In this document: positions 34,821-46,500 of the stretch, piece by piece
Layout: every line of letters starts with the position of its first letter
How positions within the stretch are numbered: position 1 is the stretch's first letter
DNA from: Protula sp. h YS-2021
Lineage: Eukaryota > Annelida > Polychaeta > Sabellida > Serpulidae
NCBI GenBank assembly: GCA_949752745.1
Contig: OX457029.1
Span: forward strand, 14,133,551-14,197,550
Length of the DNA: 64,000 bases
Reading direction: 5' to 3'
Translations under genes and position numbers: made by a program
Notes under the pieces: generated by a model
Database searches by the model: none
Seen by the model: only the letters and a program-made list of their open reading frames with translations
Told to the model about the DNA's origin: nothing

Positions 34821-35990
34821 TCAGTCTCAACATCCAGGGTCAGGGTGAAAGTCAAGCAACCTTTGTATATAAGAAAGCGTCGGGGAAAGATCAACCATTT
34901 CTCGAAAACGGTTAGAGATTTTGAAGTTATTTTTTACCCGTTGGGGATGAAACAGGTTGCGTAAAAGATACATCAATGACCTTGATCTTGATCTTCTCGG
35001 TCGTTTGAGCTTGAGCATTATCTCGAAAACGATTTGAGAGAGACCGGGTTTGAGATGAATTTGGTTTTTGGCCTTAAGGACGTTCTATAAGAGGTAGATC
35101 GGTGACCTTGAAATCCTCGGTCATGGTCAGATTGAAAAGACGACCGTACACCATTATCTCGAAATTAATTAGAGATAGAGCGATTTTGAGCTTATTTCCA
35201 ACCCTTTTGGCCTAAGATATGTTGTGTGAGAAGTACTTCGGTGATTTTGACCATGGTCAATTTAAAAAAGAGGAACCTGAGAATTATCTCCAAAACAGTT
35301 GCAAATAGAGTAATCTTGAATTAATTTTCCACCCTTTTGGCCTGAAAACCTTATATAAGTGCTGTATCGGTGGCCTTGACCTCCTTGTTCATTGTCAAGG
35401 CCAAAAAATCGGAAATTGACCATTATCTCAAAAATGATCAGAGATTTTGAGCTTATTTTTTACTCTTTGGGCCTAAGTTCCGTTATGTAAGTATTATCTT
35501 GGTGACCTTGACCTCATCGGTCATGGTCATGACCAAAAAAAGGAAGGCTATTATCTTGAAAACGGTTAGAAATAATGGATTCTGAGTTTTGTTTTTGATC
35601 TTTGGCCCTAAAAGACATTGTGTAGCAGGTACTGCACTGACCCTGACCTCCTCGATCATGGTCAAAGTGAAAAGCTGGAATTTGGCCATTGTTAGAGATA
35701 GAGCAGTATTGTTTAAATTTTCGTCCGTTTGAGCTGTAATGTGTTAACGACGAAGTATCTCGATTATCTTGATCTCCTCGATCATTGTTAATGTCAAGAA
35801 CCGGAAGTTCACCTTTCTCACGAAAAAGATTTGCGCCATTTTTTAACTTATTTTGATAATTTGCGCTTAAAAGAGATTACATGATGTGTAATTCGGTGAC
35901 CTTCTCGTTTAAATAACAAAAACCGGAAGCTGATAATCATCTCGAAGCAGTTACGATTCGTTTTTGACCAGTTATTTTATGTTTGTAGCT
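34821..35990. repeat. Ancient, diverged copy of the AGGTCA-type repeat array
   Basis: About seven ~130-bp units alternate GTGACCTTGA(C/T) with ATTATCTCGAAAACG and a segment on the line of TTTTGAGCTTATTTT..CCTTT. They are reverse-complement relatives of the 18849-19260 units (AATGAGCTCAAAATCG, CGTTTTCGAGATAA). Element ends were not found. Confidence 0.6.
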
Positions 35991-37004
35991 TTAATGATAT
36001 TGCAAGTGGGTGGCATTTAGCAACCGGGTAGCAAAATTCTCTCTAGTTGCTCTTGGGCATTTTCAATCCTCATAGTTTGCTGAATTCTTGCGATTCTGTG
36101 AGATTCCTTTTTTATTTTCCGCGATGTGCTTGTCAAGCAAACTCCTCTGGGACGGTTAAAGCCAAGGCGACCAAATGTGGCAGAGACATGATGAATTATG
36201 TCTAGTTGGTTCACTTCAATTTTGACAGAAATTCATCAACATTTCACATGCGAAAAGGCACATTGAATTTGCCATGGAATCCAGTTATAAGTAGAGACAT
36301 ACGCTATGATGTAACTAACGATACAAGCTATTGATCTGTCCACTACCGATAAGAGAACAAGTAAATACTACCCTGTGCTCTTTGTTGTATCTTGCATTGA
36401 GACTGAGCAGCAAATATCTCAGCAGGATTCCTAATTTTCTCCTTTAAACAAATATGTTTAAAGAATTCTCGATTTTACGAGTTGGTACTTTGTATCGTAG
36501 TTTTTGTGTCCCCAGGTGTAATTTTCGCTAGTCGTTAGAGAATACGGTCTAGTTAAAATTTGTGTTCCTTAGTTACGTTGCTATTTCCACACAAGGATCA
36601 TAATTCAAGTACAGTGTAGCATTGATAAATGGGAGTAGAAGTTTTTTTTGTACAATATTTCTTCTTACTCTTCTCCACAACGTTGCGATTGTTAAATACA
36701 TCGATTAAATACTCGAAACATTTTTTACTTTTTAACCAACGAATTTTTATCCAAACATTAGCAAAAAACATCCTACAAATCCATTGCCTGTTTGTTCTGT
36801 GCGCGCTGGCCGAATGTTTCATTGAAGGTATGTAATATAACTTCACAGATCTCGCTTTGTTTGAATAGCTAAGGGGCTATCCTAATTTCGATGGCGTTAT
36901 AACTTTTACGCGGTTTGTCGTTTTTGTCCTATAGCTAACCTCTACGGCGGTTTTGTGTGTTGTGTATAATACCTTTTCACTCCGCAGACCCACTGGGATT
37001 TTAT
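35991..37004. other. No gene seen
   Basis: AT-rich, no recognised content. Confidence 0.45.
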
Positions 37005-38447
37005 AAGATAAGATATCAGTTTATTGCGAAACTCGAAACACGAGGGTTGAATTGCGTTAGAAAGTGCTTAATTACGTAAGAATGATGATTTAAGTCTGCC
37101 AATTGTTCCGTTATGATTATTTTCGTTTTCCAGTTAATACTATTTTGTTTTGCTTTGAGAGCTTATAAACGTTAAATATACAATCCCCTGATGGGTAACA
37201 GTCGTTGAAAAGTAAATAGAGAGAAGGGGATGAACGAATTCTTGTATCGTATTGCAATGACATTTGGGATTGGATATTTATTATTGTTCTGAGCGTGTAT
37301 AATGATGGTTTAGATTTTGGTAAAATTTTGTTGATTTATCGTTCCTGTCTTGAGTTTTACTGAAAAACATTTTGCATATGTTTTCTTTCTTCCAGTGTTG
37401 CGAGATTAAGTGACAGCAGGGATTGATCACAGCTTTCTTCAGGATTGATAATTGGAAGGGCTGTGCTCTAAATGATTCGTCTGGTATTTCGTCTGGCCAA
37501 AGGCAGGTACGGCATATTCCGGCTCTGACCTTGCGACTGTTTTGTAGAAGTTTAGTAGGTCGTCTCTGTCTGCTCCTGATCTCTTGAACTGCGTTAGGAA
37601 AAATAATTTGGTTCGCCCTTTTTTGCTATATACTTAGTATGCTTGTTCCATTTTAGGTCATTTTGTATGACTGACTTGGTGAAATTTACTCTGTTGATGG
37701 TTGTGTTTCCAATCTTGACATTTTTGAGAGTGTTCTCCTTTGAGGTTTCTTGTGCTCATTTCTGTAGTCTTTATGGGATTGATTCACATGTCGTTATTTG
37801 TTGTCCTTGGGACAATATGGTCTAGTTTTTCTTGTAGAGTTGAGTTATGCATTTCGGGTTTCTTAAGAACTTGACCTGTCGTCAACATTCTTATGCAATG
37901 CAGTGTTGATTTTAGATCCTTTATCATGGCGCAAAAATATTCCATGCCCCAAAGAACCTCTTGAGGTACGGCTCCTTCTATATGCACTGGACTTGTGGTA
38001 TGTAGTCACCTGTTTTATCTTTTCGCATTCTGTTGGTTAGAACTGATGCTAACCACTTTAATAGAGTTGATGTGTTTATATCATTCATCTTTTGTAGCAA
38101 TGTGTTGTGGTTAATCCTGTAGAAAGTTTTTGCATAATATAGAAAGATTATTCTGAAACCATTTCCTTCGTCGAATGCCTAGCACCACTCATGCAACATC
38201 TCGACCAACACATGCGTTTTAAATACGCATTCCTTTGTTGTCGCATTGGAGGTCGTTTGTGTCATCTAGCTTTGCTGATTTATTGTAGATTATTATTAAA
38301 AGTCGTTCAAATTCTTTTGCCTATAGTGACGCAAGCGATATCGGGCGTATATCAGATTTAATGGATCTTGGGGGTGTCTCTGGAATTGGAAATATTGTTG
38401 TTTTTTCAGGCACGTAATATTCATCCCTATAACACGCACCAGTTGAG
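37005..38447 (-). pseudogene. Decayed non-LTR retrotransposon (reverse transcriptase remnant)
   Basis: On the minus strand, coding segments keep the order of a LINE reverse transcriptase despite many stops and frameshifts: PRSIKSDIRPISLASL (fingers region), LHEW/AKTF-type palm remnant, VPQEVLWGMEYFCAMIKDL, LDHIVPRTTNND, FFLTQFKRSGADRDDLLNFY, then LATLEERKHMQN and a YKNSFIP-like tail. The catalytic YxDD is destroyed: the residues before KKPEMHNSTLQEKL no longer contain it. The 3' end near 37005-37025 has TATCTTATCTTATAA, like the short 3' tandem tail of CR1/L2-type LINEs. 5' truncated at about 38447. Confidence 0.75.
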
Positions 38448-38629
38448 TAATGCACTCCCATAAAAAGAAATGATAAGAAACCGTCAGCGTGCTCTGACTG
38501 CGTACAAAAGTAACAAAACCAATTCACAGAAAAACAATGGGTAATACTCCGAGATACGATGAAGATGGCTTTGTGACGTAAAACACTTGTGTAGCAGGAC
38601 AATGCCATGAAAAATTTTTGAGCAAAATC

Positions 38630-38745
38630 TCGAGTTTTGTTCTTTTTTCCGCTGGTACAGTCGTGCTTTGTATGGGATTCGAGCACTTGTGGCAGGCAAA
38701 TGAGCTCACCGCTGCGCGGTTCGTTCACAGGCCTTCTACGCATGC
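38630..38745 (-). mobile_element. tRNA-like SINE fragment
   Basis: Minus strand: GCGGTGAGCTCATTTGCCTG resembles an A-box region and GTGCTCGAATCCC a B-box. It lies just upstream of the truncated LINE. Confidence 0.4.
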
Positions 38746-38829
38746 TTGAATTCCATACAAAGCACTCAGCCCCATGATCTCTCCCTATAAGAGAGCGGCT
38801 AAAGATCGCTGAAATGGGCTTAGAAAGGA

Positions 38830-39075
38830 CCCTGACGTCGTACTGACCCGCCGGATTTGGTTGTATATGAAATGGAACCGACGTCGGGCTCCGATGTCAA
38901 CCCGACTTTGAGTTTCAGTTGTATATAAAATGGTATCGACGTCTGGGTTTCAACGTCGGAATGACGTTGAGTTTTGACGTCAATTCGACGTTGGGTCTTG
39001 ATTGCATATGAAATGAAACCGACGTCGGTTTTTGACCGCAGATTGACGTTGAGCGTCAATCCGACGTCGACTTTT
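38830..39075. repeat. GACGTCGG / GACGTTGA degenerate repeat
   Basis: Units of ~60 bp share CCGACGTCGG, TGACGTTGAG and GTATATAAAATGG. It resembles the ACGTTG-rich block at 58050-58400. Confidence 0.7.
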
Positions 39076-40387
39076 GTTTAAAATGTTTTGGAAAATGTGA
39101 GATATTGCTAAATATACCCATAAACATTCTTTTTACCTTAAACATGAGTAGTTTTGTTCAACAACCGAATCTTTAGAATGCTTGCGAATCGTTAAGAATT
39201 CCATAGCTGTTTTTAAATTTCGCTTTGAATTTCTCGATAAAACAATAATAAAAAAAACACTTTACAAGAAGAAAGTTTATATCACTCGAACAGCACAGAG
39301 AGTGTTTTCTAGCGGCGTTCCTATGTATTCAAGGCCGATGACGAAGCCAACGACGTAGCGGACGACATCAGGAAGTACTGGATGATTGACAACATGACAT
39401 AGATTCGCTAATTAAACTCCTGTTGTTATAATCAGCACAACAAAACAATTATGATGTAGTTAGGAGGTTGACGTCCATTTTTGTATATGGTTAGACTTAA
39501 CTGTATACCGAAAAATTTAATTATTACATTTGTCACCCTACCACGTCGTACCAGTCGAAACTTAATTGCACTTAACAAACGCACTGTCTTCTCTTCAATC
39601 GTCACCAAAGCTCCAAAGACAGGGACAGAGAACCAATTGACAGACAACTGTATTCCTTGTCGGAAAAGGACTCGAAATGATGTAGGCTTCAAGTCATATA
39701 CACTGCGACCAAACCTTTATAAACGTTTCAAAAGTTTAAATGTGCTTGTACCGACATCGTGAACAAATAACAACCATTTTACAACCCCCAAAGGACGTCA
39801 GGTGTTTGCTGGCGAGGGGTGACAAGTCTCAAAGCAACCAGGTTTCCATGTTGTCTGGTCCTGGAGCTTTCCTTTCCTAGAAGGATTCCGTAAATTCTAT
39901 TTTTGCAATTAATTTTGTTTCTTAGGTTTTCATACTGTGTATTTTAATAGTTCTCTTTGTCTTATTAAAATATTTTAATTCCGGCTTTTTCATGGCGCTA
40001 ACGGGGAAATATTTGTTTATCAGCAGTGGCATTTTGGCATCGAAAATTTCGAACTGTTCCCTGTATGTTGTTGCGTTGTATACTGCTCACCAATCTGTAT
40101 TACCTGGGCAGTGAACAAACATGTTTCTTTCATTTTCCCCATTGACTCTTCTTTGCGTGGTCAGCATAAGGTTTGGTTGCTGGTGGAATTCGGGTGTGGG
40201 CTTTATCAGAATTGCTCTGTGATCACACTTCTCAAGTGCGACAATGGTATTCATAAATGAGGAACCCCTTTTTTAAAATATCCATCCGCTTTGTGTTTGT
40301 ACATAACAGATTGATTCCATCAAAGGTCATAACAATGCGTAGTTAATCGCTCAACATATTAGTCTTTACATTCGCCGACACTGACAG
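39076..40387. other. No gene seen; 5' flank of EIF3F
   Basis: No coding content recognised. The EIF3F promoter should lie at its right end, but no TATA box is obvious. Confidence 0.5.
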
Positions 40388-40396
40388 CTTTTTCTC
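40388..40396 (+). promoter_or_regulatory. Candidate 5' TOP motif of EIF3F
   Basis: CTTTTTCTC, a C followed by an uninterrupted pyrimidine tract, sits 6 nt before the start ATG. Translation-factor mRNAs, including several eIF3 subunits, commonly start with such a tract and are controlled by mTOR/LARP1. The actual transcription start is not known, so this is inference. Confidence 0.35.
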
Positions 40397-40401
40397 GGAA
40401 A

Positions 40402-40510
40402 ATGGCCGTCAATCTTGTGTGCAGGGTGCATCCGGCAGTACTTTTTAGTATTGTAGACTCATATGAAAGGAGAAACGAAGATGCAAAGCGAGTGATTGGA
40501 ACATTACTAG
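40402..40510 (+). CDS. EIF3F: EIF3F exon 1
   Basis: 109 nt from an ATG in good context (AAAATGG), donor G|GTGAAT, phase 1. It encodes the first MPN strand and helix, to RVIGTLL. Confidence 0.95.
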
Positions 40511-43500
40511 GTGAATTATTGTTTTACAATATTATAAATTGTAATGATTGTCAGATGATGTGTAAATTCATGTCAGTATTGAGTCGATCGAGCGATATTG
40601 TGTGATTTCACATGAAACGAGGCTGGTTTCGGGTATAAGTAAACAGATTTGTTTTCAGAAGGGATTCGTCCACGCGCGTTAACGCCAAAGCTTAAGCACG
40701 GAATCCCTCCTCTTCCGACAACGCAGTTGTTTGGGGACTGAAACGCTTTCTTGGCAAATGTTCCACACTCTCACTCCTATACGAGGAGTAAACTAGGGAT
40801 TCTCTAGTCCTAGATGACTCTTGCGATCTTCCTATGACAACAAGAGTCATAGTTCCTATCATAGGAAATGCCATTGATGTCATTTTTCAAATCTCGGCGC
40901 GCGACTGGGGCCAACGGCGTTATTTTAGAAAGGGTGCATCACATAAATGGCCCAATTATATACTATGGTACACAAGTTTTATGGTCAGATAACAATTTTT
41001 ACTGAGAAAAATAAGATTATGTGTTTTCTTGAGATCAGGATATCGAATCCCTCATTATCGCCCACAACAACAGTGAATCCACAGTTGGAAAGCCACGCTT
41101 TATTCTAGTTTGGGAGTTTCGCTGATGTCGAAAATAATGCGCCAGGGTACTTCTTAGTTTGTTTTCAAAGAAAAAGTCTGCCAGTTCGAGCCTCGGTGTC
41201 CTTGAACGCCGAAAGATCAAGAGCCTCGAAAATTGAGATCAATGTCCATTTCTATTGCAGGAACTGTGACCCTTTCTGTCCTAGGAAGATGGAAAGGGTC
41301 CGCTGGGAGTAGGGATCCTCCAGCTCCGAGTCAGCTCTGACTTGTAAAATATCGTATATCTCTCTGTCAGAGCTACGAAGCCTTCCATTGTTCCACTTGC
41401 AGGGGTCAACTTCGTAAACTCTGACTCACGAATCCTGCATACGAGTCCATATTATTCAAATATTTTACAGAAAGTATATACCCAATATACCCTTTTTGTA
41501 TGACAGGAACAATTTTTAGTTAGCTGTATATCTTTTATTTGTTCATAAAAGGGCAGAAAAGTTAGCTTCCGCACCTTCCTATCATATGTTTGTTTACATT
41601 CCGGCCTTTAAATGTCACGCGATCAAAGTGAACTAATAAAGGGATTATAGTTTGTTTGTAAAATATATACTAAAATACTTGATAGATACAGAATTACGTA
41701 TAAATATATTTTGTACACCCACAATATTTGACGTTTATTTTTTTCAGTTACTTTCAAATGTCAGTTCAGAGTCTTTTGGTGGATAATTGCAAAAATTATT
41801 GTTACTTTTTCACGTAATAAAGTATGCTCCCTGTATACAAACAAATGTCAATTATTGCGCAAAATTTGTGACTATTTCCATATTAATTCTTTTAAAGAAA
41901 GCGTAACACAGAACTTGTGTATCGTTACCGTTGTACTTTGAGGGCCTTTAGGAAATGCCAATAAAGGTTATGGGTCGTTGAATCTCGTACAAAGTAGCCA
42001 CAGGAGTGCCCCAAATCGAGCGCAGTTGACTTGCTTATCATTATATAGCGCGGCTTTGACGCGGTGTGTGGAAACTTTGTAGCGTACCGCTTCTTGGAGC
42101 TAGGGATCCTCCGAGTCAGATCTGACTTAAATTAAATAAGATCGTATATATCTCTGTCAGAGCTACGAAGCCTTACATTGTTCCACTAATACGGTCAAAT
42201 TCATATCTTCTGAGGCACGAATCTTGCATTACAATCCCTATTGTTGAAACATTTCCTGTAAGTTCATGCACAAAATACCCTTTTTCGAAAACAGGCACAA
42301 TTTTAATGGGCTGAATATCTTTTATTTCTTCGTTAAAGTGTAGAAAAGTTAGCTTCCTCAGTCACCTGTCAAATGTTTGTTTACGTTCTGGGCTTTTAAA
42401 TGTCCCGCGACTAAGTCAAGTGACCAAAGATTTCAATAAAGGGATTAATGACTTCTGTAAAATATATACTCAAATAATTGATAGATGCAGAATTAGGTAC
42501 AAATTTATTCTGTACACCCACAATATTTCACTTTTAGTTTCTTCAGTGCTTTTTGAAAGACCAATTCAAAAGTCTTCGGTGAATAATTACAAAATTTACT
42601 GACATTTTTTAACGTAACAAACCATGCTGCCTGGATATAAACAAATGTCAATTATTGCGGGAGATTTGTGGTTATTTCCATATTTTTTTCTTTTAAAGAA
42701 AGCGTAACACAAAAGTTATGTATTATTGTATTTTGAGAACCTTTAGCGAATGCGAAGAAAGGCTTGCGGGTCGTTGAATGTTTGCACAACATCGTAACAG
42801 AAGTGCCTCAAAGTGAGCGTAGTTGACTTGCATATCGTTATAAAGCGGGGATTTGAAGCGGGTACGCCTAACTTTAGAAGCGGGCCGCTTCTTGGAGATA
42901 AGGATCCTCGTAAGCTAATTAATGACCCGGTATTAAGATTTATCCTTCATATGTTTCATTGTACTTGGTTTTGTAAAGTGTTTTTGGTTCGTCTTCATTG
43001 CATTTTGACCAGTTTCTAATAATAGAGGTTTTTGTAATACCGGTTACCGGGAATGAGCCTCTGGTGTGTTTAACCAGTAATATTTTGTTAATAAGTCCCC
43101 CATCGCCGCGGTACGCTCGGAGCGGTGGATTTTTAAAACGCTCGTTGTGCGTCTGTCCCATACCAGTGCCCCCACTTTTGAGCGATTACTCACTCACGTT
43201 TACCGCAGGCTTTTGATTTTTTTGTGAGAAGTGAAAACATATGTTGGAGTTGTGCGACCTGGGGTTAAGTTTGAATTTGACCAAAAATTGATGTAACTTT
43301 AAAACTTCAAACTTGACAAAATTTTTTGATTTTTTGGGCACGATGCCCCCTGTTTCGTACGCGCGATTTCTCAGTCACCTTTAACCACAGGCTTTTGATT
43401 TTTTGTGGGAAGTAATAACATATGTTGCAGTTGTGCGACCTGGGGTTATTTTTGAATTTGACCAAAAATGACGAAACTGTGAAACTTCAAACTGGACAAA

Positions 43501-46500
43501 ATTTTTTGTTTGTGGGGGATACTGTGGGGACACTTTTGTACGCGCAATTTCTGAGTTATTCTGCAAGGTAGCCTTTTGAGTTTTTATGGAGCGAAGGAAG
43601 ACGTGGGATTGTTTGTGAATTTGACCCAAAATTGACGAAACTATGAAACTTGTAACATGACTAAAATTTTTATTTGTGGAGGCACGATGCTTCCACTTTT
43701 TTCGCTGACCACAATTCTGTCCACCACCCTCCTGTTTTTTTACGTGCAATTTTAGTAAGCTTTTGACCGAATAAGTGTACATTCAGGTATCTTTCGGTGG
43801 GGGAACTATGATCAGTTTTACTGATATACTTGTTATCCCTTCAGTCAGATGCCCTGCAATAAGATTTAAATAGATCTTCTTAAATTTTGCCAATATTACT
43901 GCAGAAACACAATTTGTGGCGTAATTAGGGAAATTCCTGGAGGTTGGTCAAGACAGCATGTGGGAGAACTGATTAGATACATAGTGAAGTATTGGTCACT
44001 TGTACTGTGCCTTGCTCTCTCTCTCTCTCCCACTTGCCGCCAGAAGATCGACCAGTTCTCCAGGGTTCTTGTAATTCAAGATCACGTGCACAATATTTCG
44101 GTATATATAACCAATGAATTTTATACATATAATTACTCTGGCGTCTCCGGGGAAAAATATTCAATATGCAGATTAGATGCGTAAACGACCAAGAATGCCC
44201 GAAAGTGGTTCTTGAAACTGCTACAATAAAATGGTTATCAAATTTCCGAAAAAGTCATAACCACAGTATAACCACCCAAAAATAAACCTGCAAATCACAA
44301 TTTTTCAGATAAATACCCTGTCTTTTCTAATTTACCTATATTTTATTCGGTATTACCATAAGTTTAAAGTTAAAACTAGAAGCTCATTCCGCTAGCGAAA
44401 TGTTAAACACTTGAAAAAACTTAAAACGCAAAAATTCTGGCTTCAATGGGTTATTTCTTGAATAATATATTGCAAACAACACAGCTTGAATACGTCTTAT
44501 AAGCCGAGTAGTGTTTAGTTTCTGTTGACTTAAGGTTTTATTGACTGATCTAGCATACACAGTGAGAGCTCGCACAAAGCTCACTGAGCAACTGTGTGTG
44601 ATGTGGCTTAAATGCTACGCATTAACTTGCGAAAAATACACTCTTTTCACATGGCGTTTTAACAAAGAAAACGAAATCAAAGACGAAAATGAAAAGTGAC
44701 ATGCACATGTTCAGATCAAGCTCTTCATAAGTCCCAAGTTTCATGGTCGTAGGGCCCATAGTGTCAGAGAAGAAGAAGACACAAAAAATCGGAAAAAGTG
44801 TCAAGAAGAAAAAAAAAAAGGACGAATTTTGCTCGCACAATTTCATATAACTCTTGCAAGCCAAAGGCTTGTCAAGTGTTAAATATGTAAAAATAAGAAT
44901 TTTTTTTTCAGACCAAAAACCACGAGGTTTCTGCGCCATAGCTGTGTGCTTTGGTCGCCATATTTCTCCGCGTATCGATAATCCGCGAAGGAAAAAGTCT
45001 TATCATAACGTGCTCGTTGTTGTTTTTAAGAACAAAAGCAGGCGTTTACGACGTGAGTGATCACTGTATCTTTGTTGTCGCAGGCGTTTACGACAAGGGA
45101 GCTGTTGAGGTGACCAATTGCTTCGCCGTGCCGCACAACGAATCCGAAGATGAAGTGAGTATTGACAACCTTGGTATGTGAAAAAAAGTACTGAAAAAAA
45201 CTACCCTCTCCGAGATACTACTCGAGTAAAACGACAACAGGAATGTGTTTTATAAAGTGATAAATTTTGTCATTGCGGGCTTGTGACGTCGGAATCCGAA
45301 GGGTCCTGGCACGTATGTCCACGTGTTATTTGACGTATACACACACCGTAATCGTAACGAGGCACGGATCACCATGGCCAGCATTCAGTGACCTACCTCA
45401 AACTCGTGTTCAGTCCAAGACTTTAGCATTTGCTCAAAATATGAGTTTGAACTGGTTGGCGTTGCAACTCAGCCAAGTGCTGGATGGGCGGCAGGGGAAT
45501 GTTTGCTTGTGTAATTTTAAATGACTTCACTCAATTAAAAAAGAGACTCATTTAATAAAGCTCATACTTTGCTAAAGTTTTGAGTTTGAGCGTGAGTTTT
45601 GAGTGTGAACCACGTTATTGAAAACGGTTGCAGGTTGTATCGTGCCTCATCAGCAACCATATTCAGTTCTAGTTGATCAAAAAATATGTGGTTATTTTAT
45701 TTCATCAATTAATACTTATTGAAGTTGTCCTTTCGTTAATGTGAAACAACGTCATTTGCAGGTGGCTATAGACATTGAATTTGCACGAAATATGTATGAT
45801 CTGCATAAGAAAGTCAACTCTTCTGAACTCATCGTTGGCTGGTACGTGACGTTGTCCGGGGAGCTGCTTTCATGGAAAAGAGTAGTGACGCACATCGTCA
45901 CTTTTAAAACTTAAAAATAGATTATACTCTAAAAATACTAAAAAAAGGAATACGGAATTCATACTGCTGTCTTTTTAACCTGATATATTGCGTTGTCTAG
46001 GCGGAGGGAATTCGTGATATACTTATCTAGGGGAAGTAATTCGTGAAGTACTTGCCTAGGGTGGGACTCGTGTTGTACTTGTGTGTGTGTGGGGGGGGGG
46101 GGGGGGGGAATTCGTGAAGTACTTATCTAGGGGAAGGGGAATTCCTGATGTACTTGTTAAGAGTGAGGGAATTCGTGATGTACTTGTGTAGATGGAGGGA
46201 ATTCGTGATATACTTGTCTACTACTTGTCTACTTGCGTTGTGTATTTGTCAAGAGGGAGGGAATTCGTGATGTACTTGTCGAGAGGCAGGCAATTCGTGA
46301 TGTACTTGTCGAGAGGGGTGGAATTCGTGAAGTACTTGTACTAGCGGGAGGCAATTCGTGATGTACTTGTCTAGAGGGAGGAAATTAGTGATGTACGTAA
46401 CTTAGGGACTCAATTAGTTGCATGCTGCGAAAGACATAGGACCGTCACCAAGATAACGGGGAGAGAGGGGAACTTCGGTGTGTAAGACAACACTGGTTAA

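Larger units (their letters stand above)
40511..45083 (+). other. EIF3F intron 1 (4.57 kb)
   Basis: Contains a foldback element (40805-41311), a ~0.8-kb direct duplication (41312-42905), a 180-bp tandem array (43145-43700) and a Helentron-like copy (44376-44884). No nested gene seen. Confidence 0.85.
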
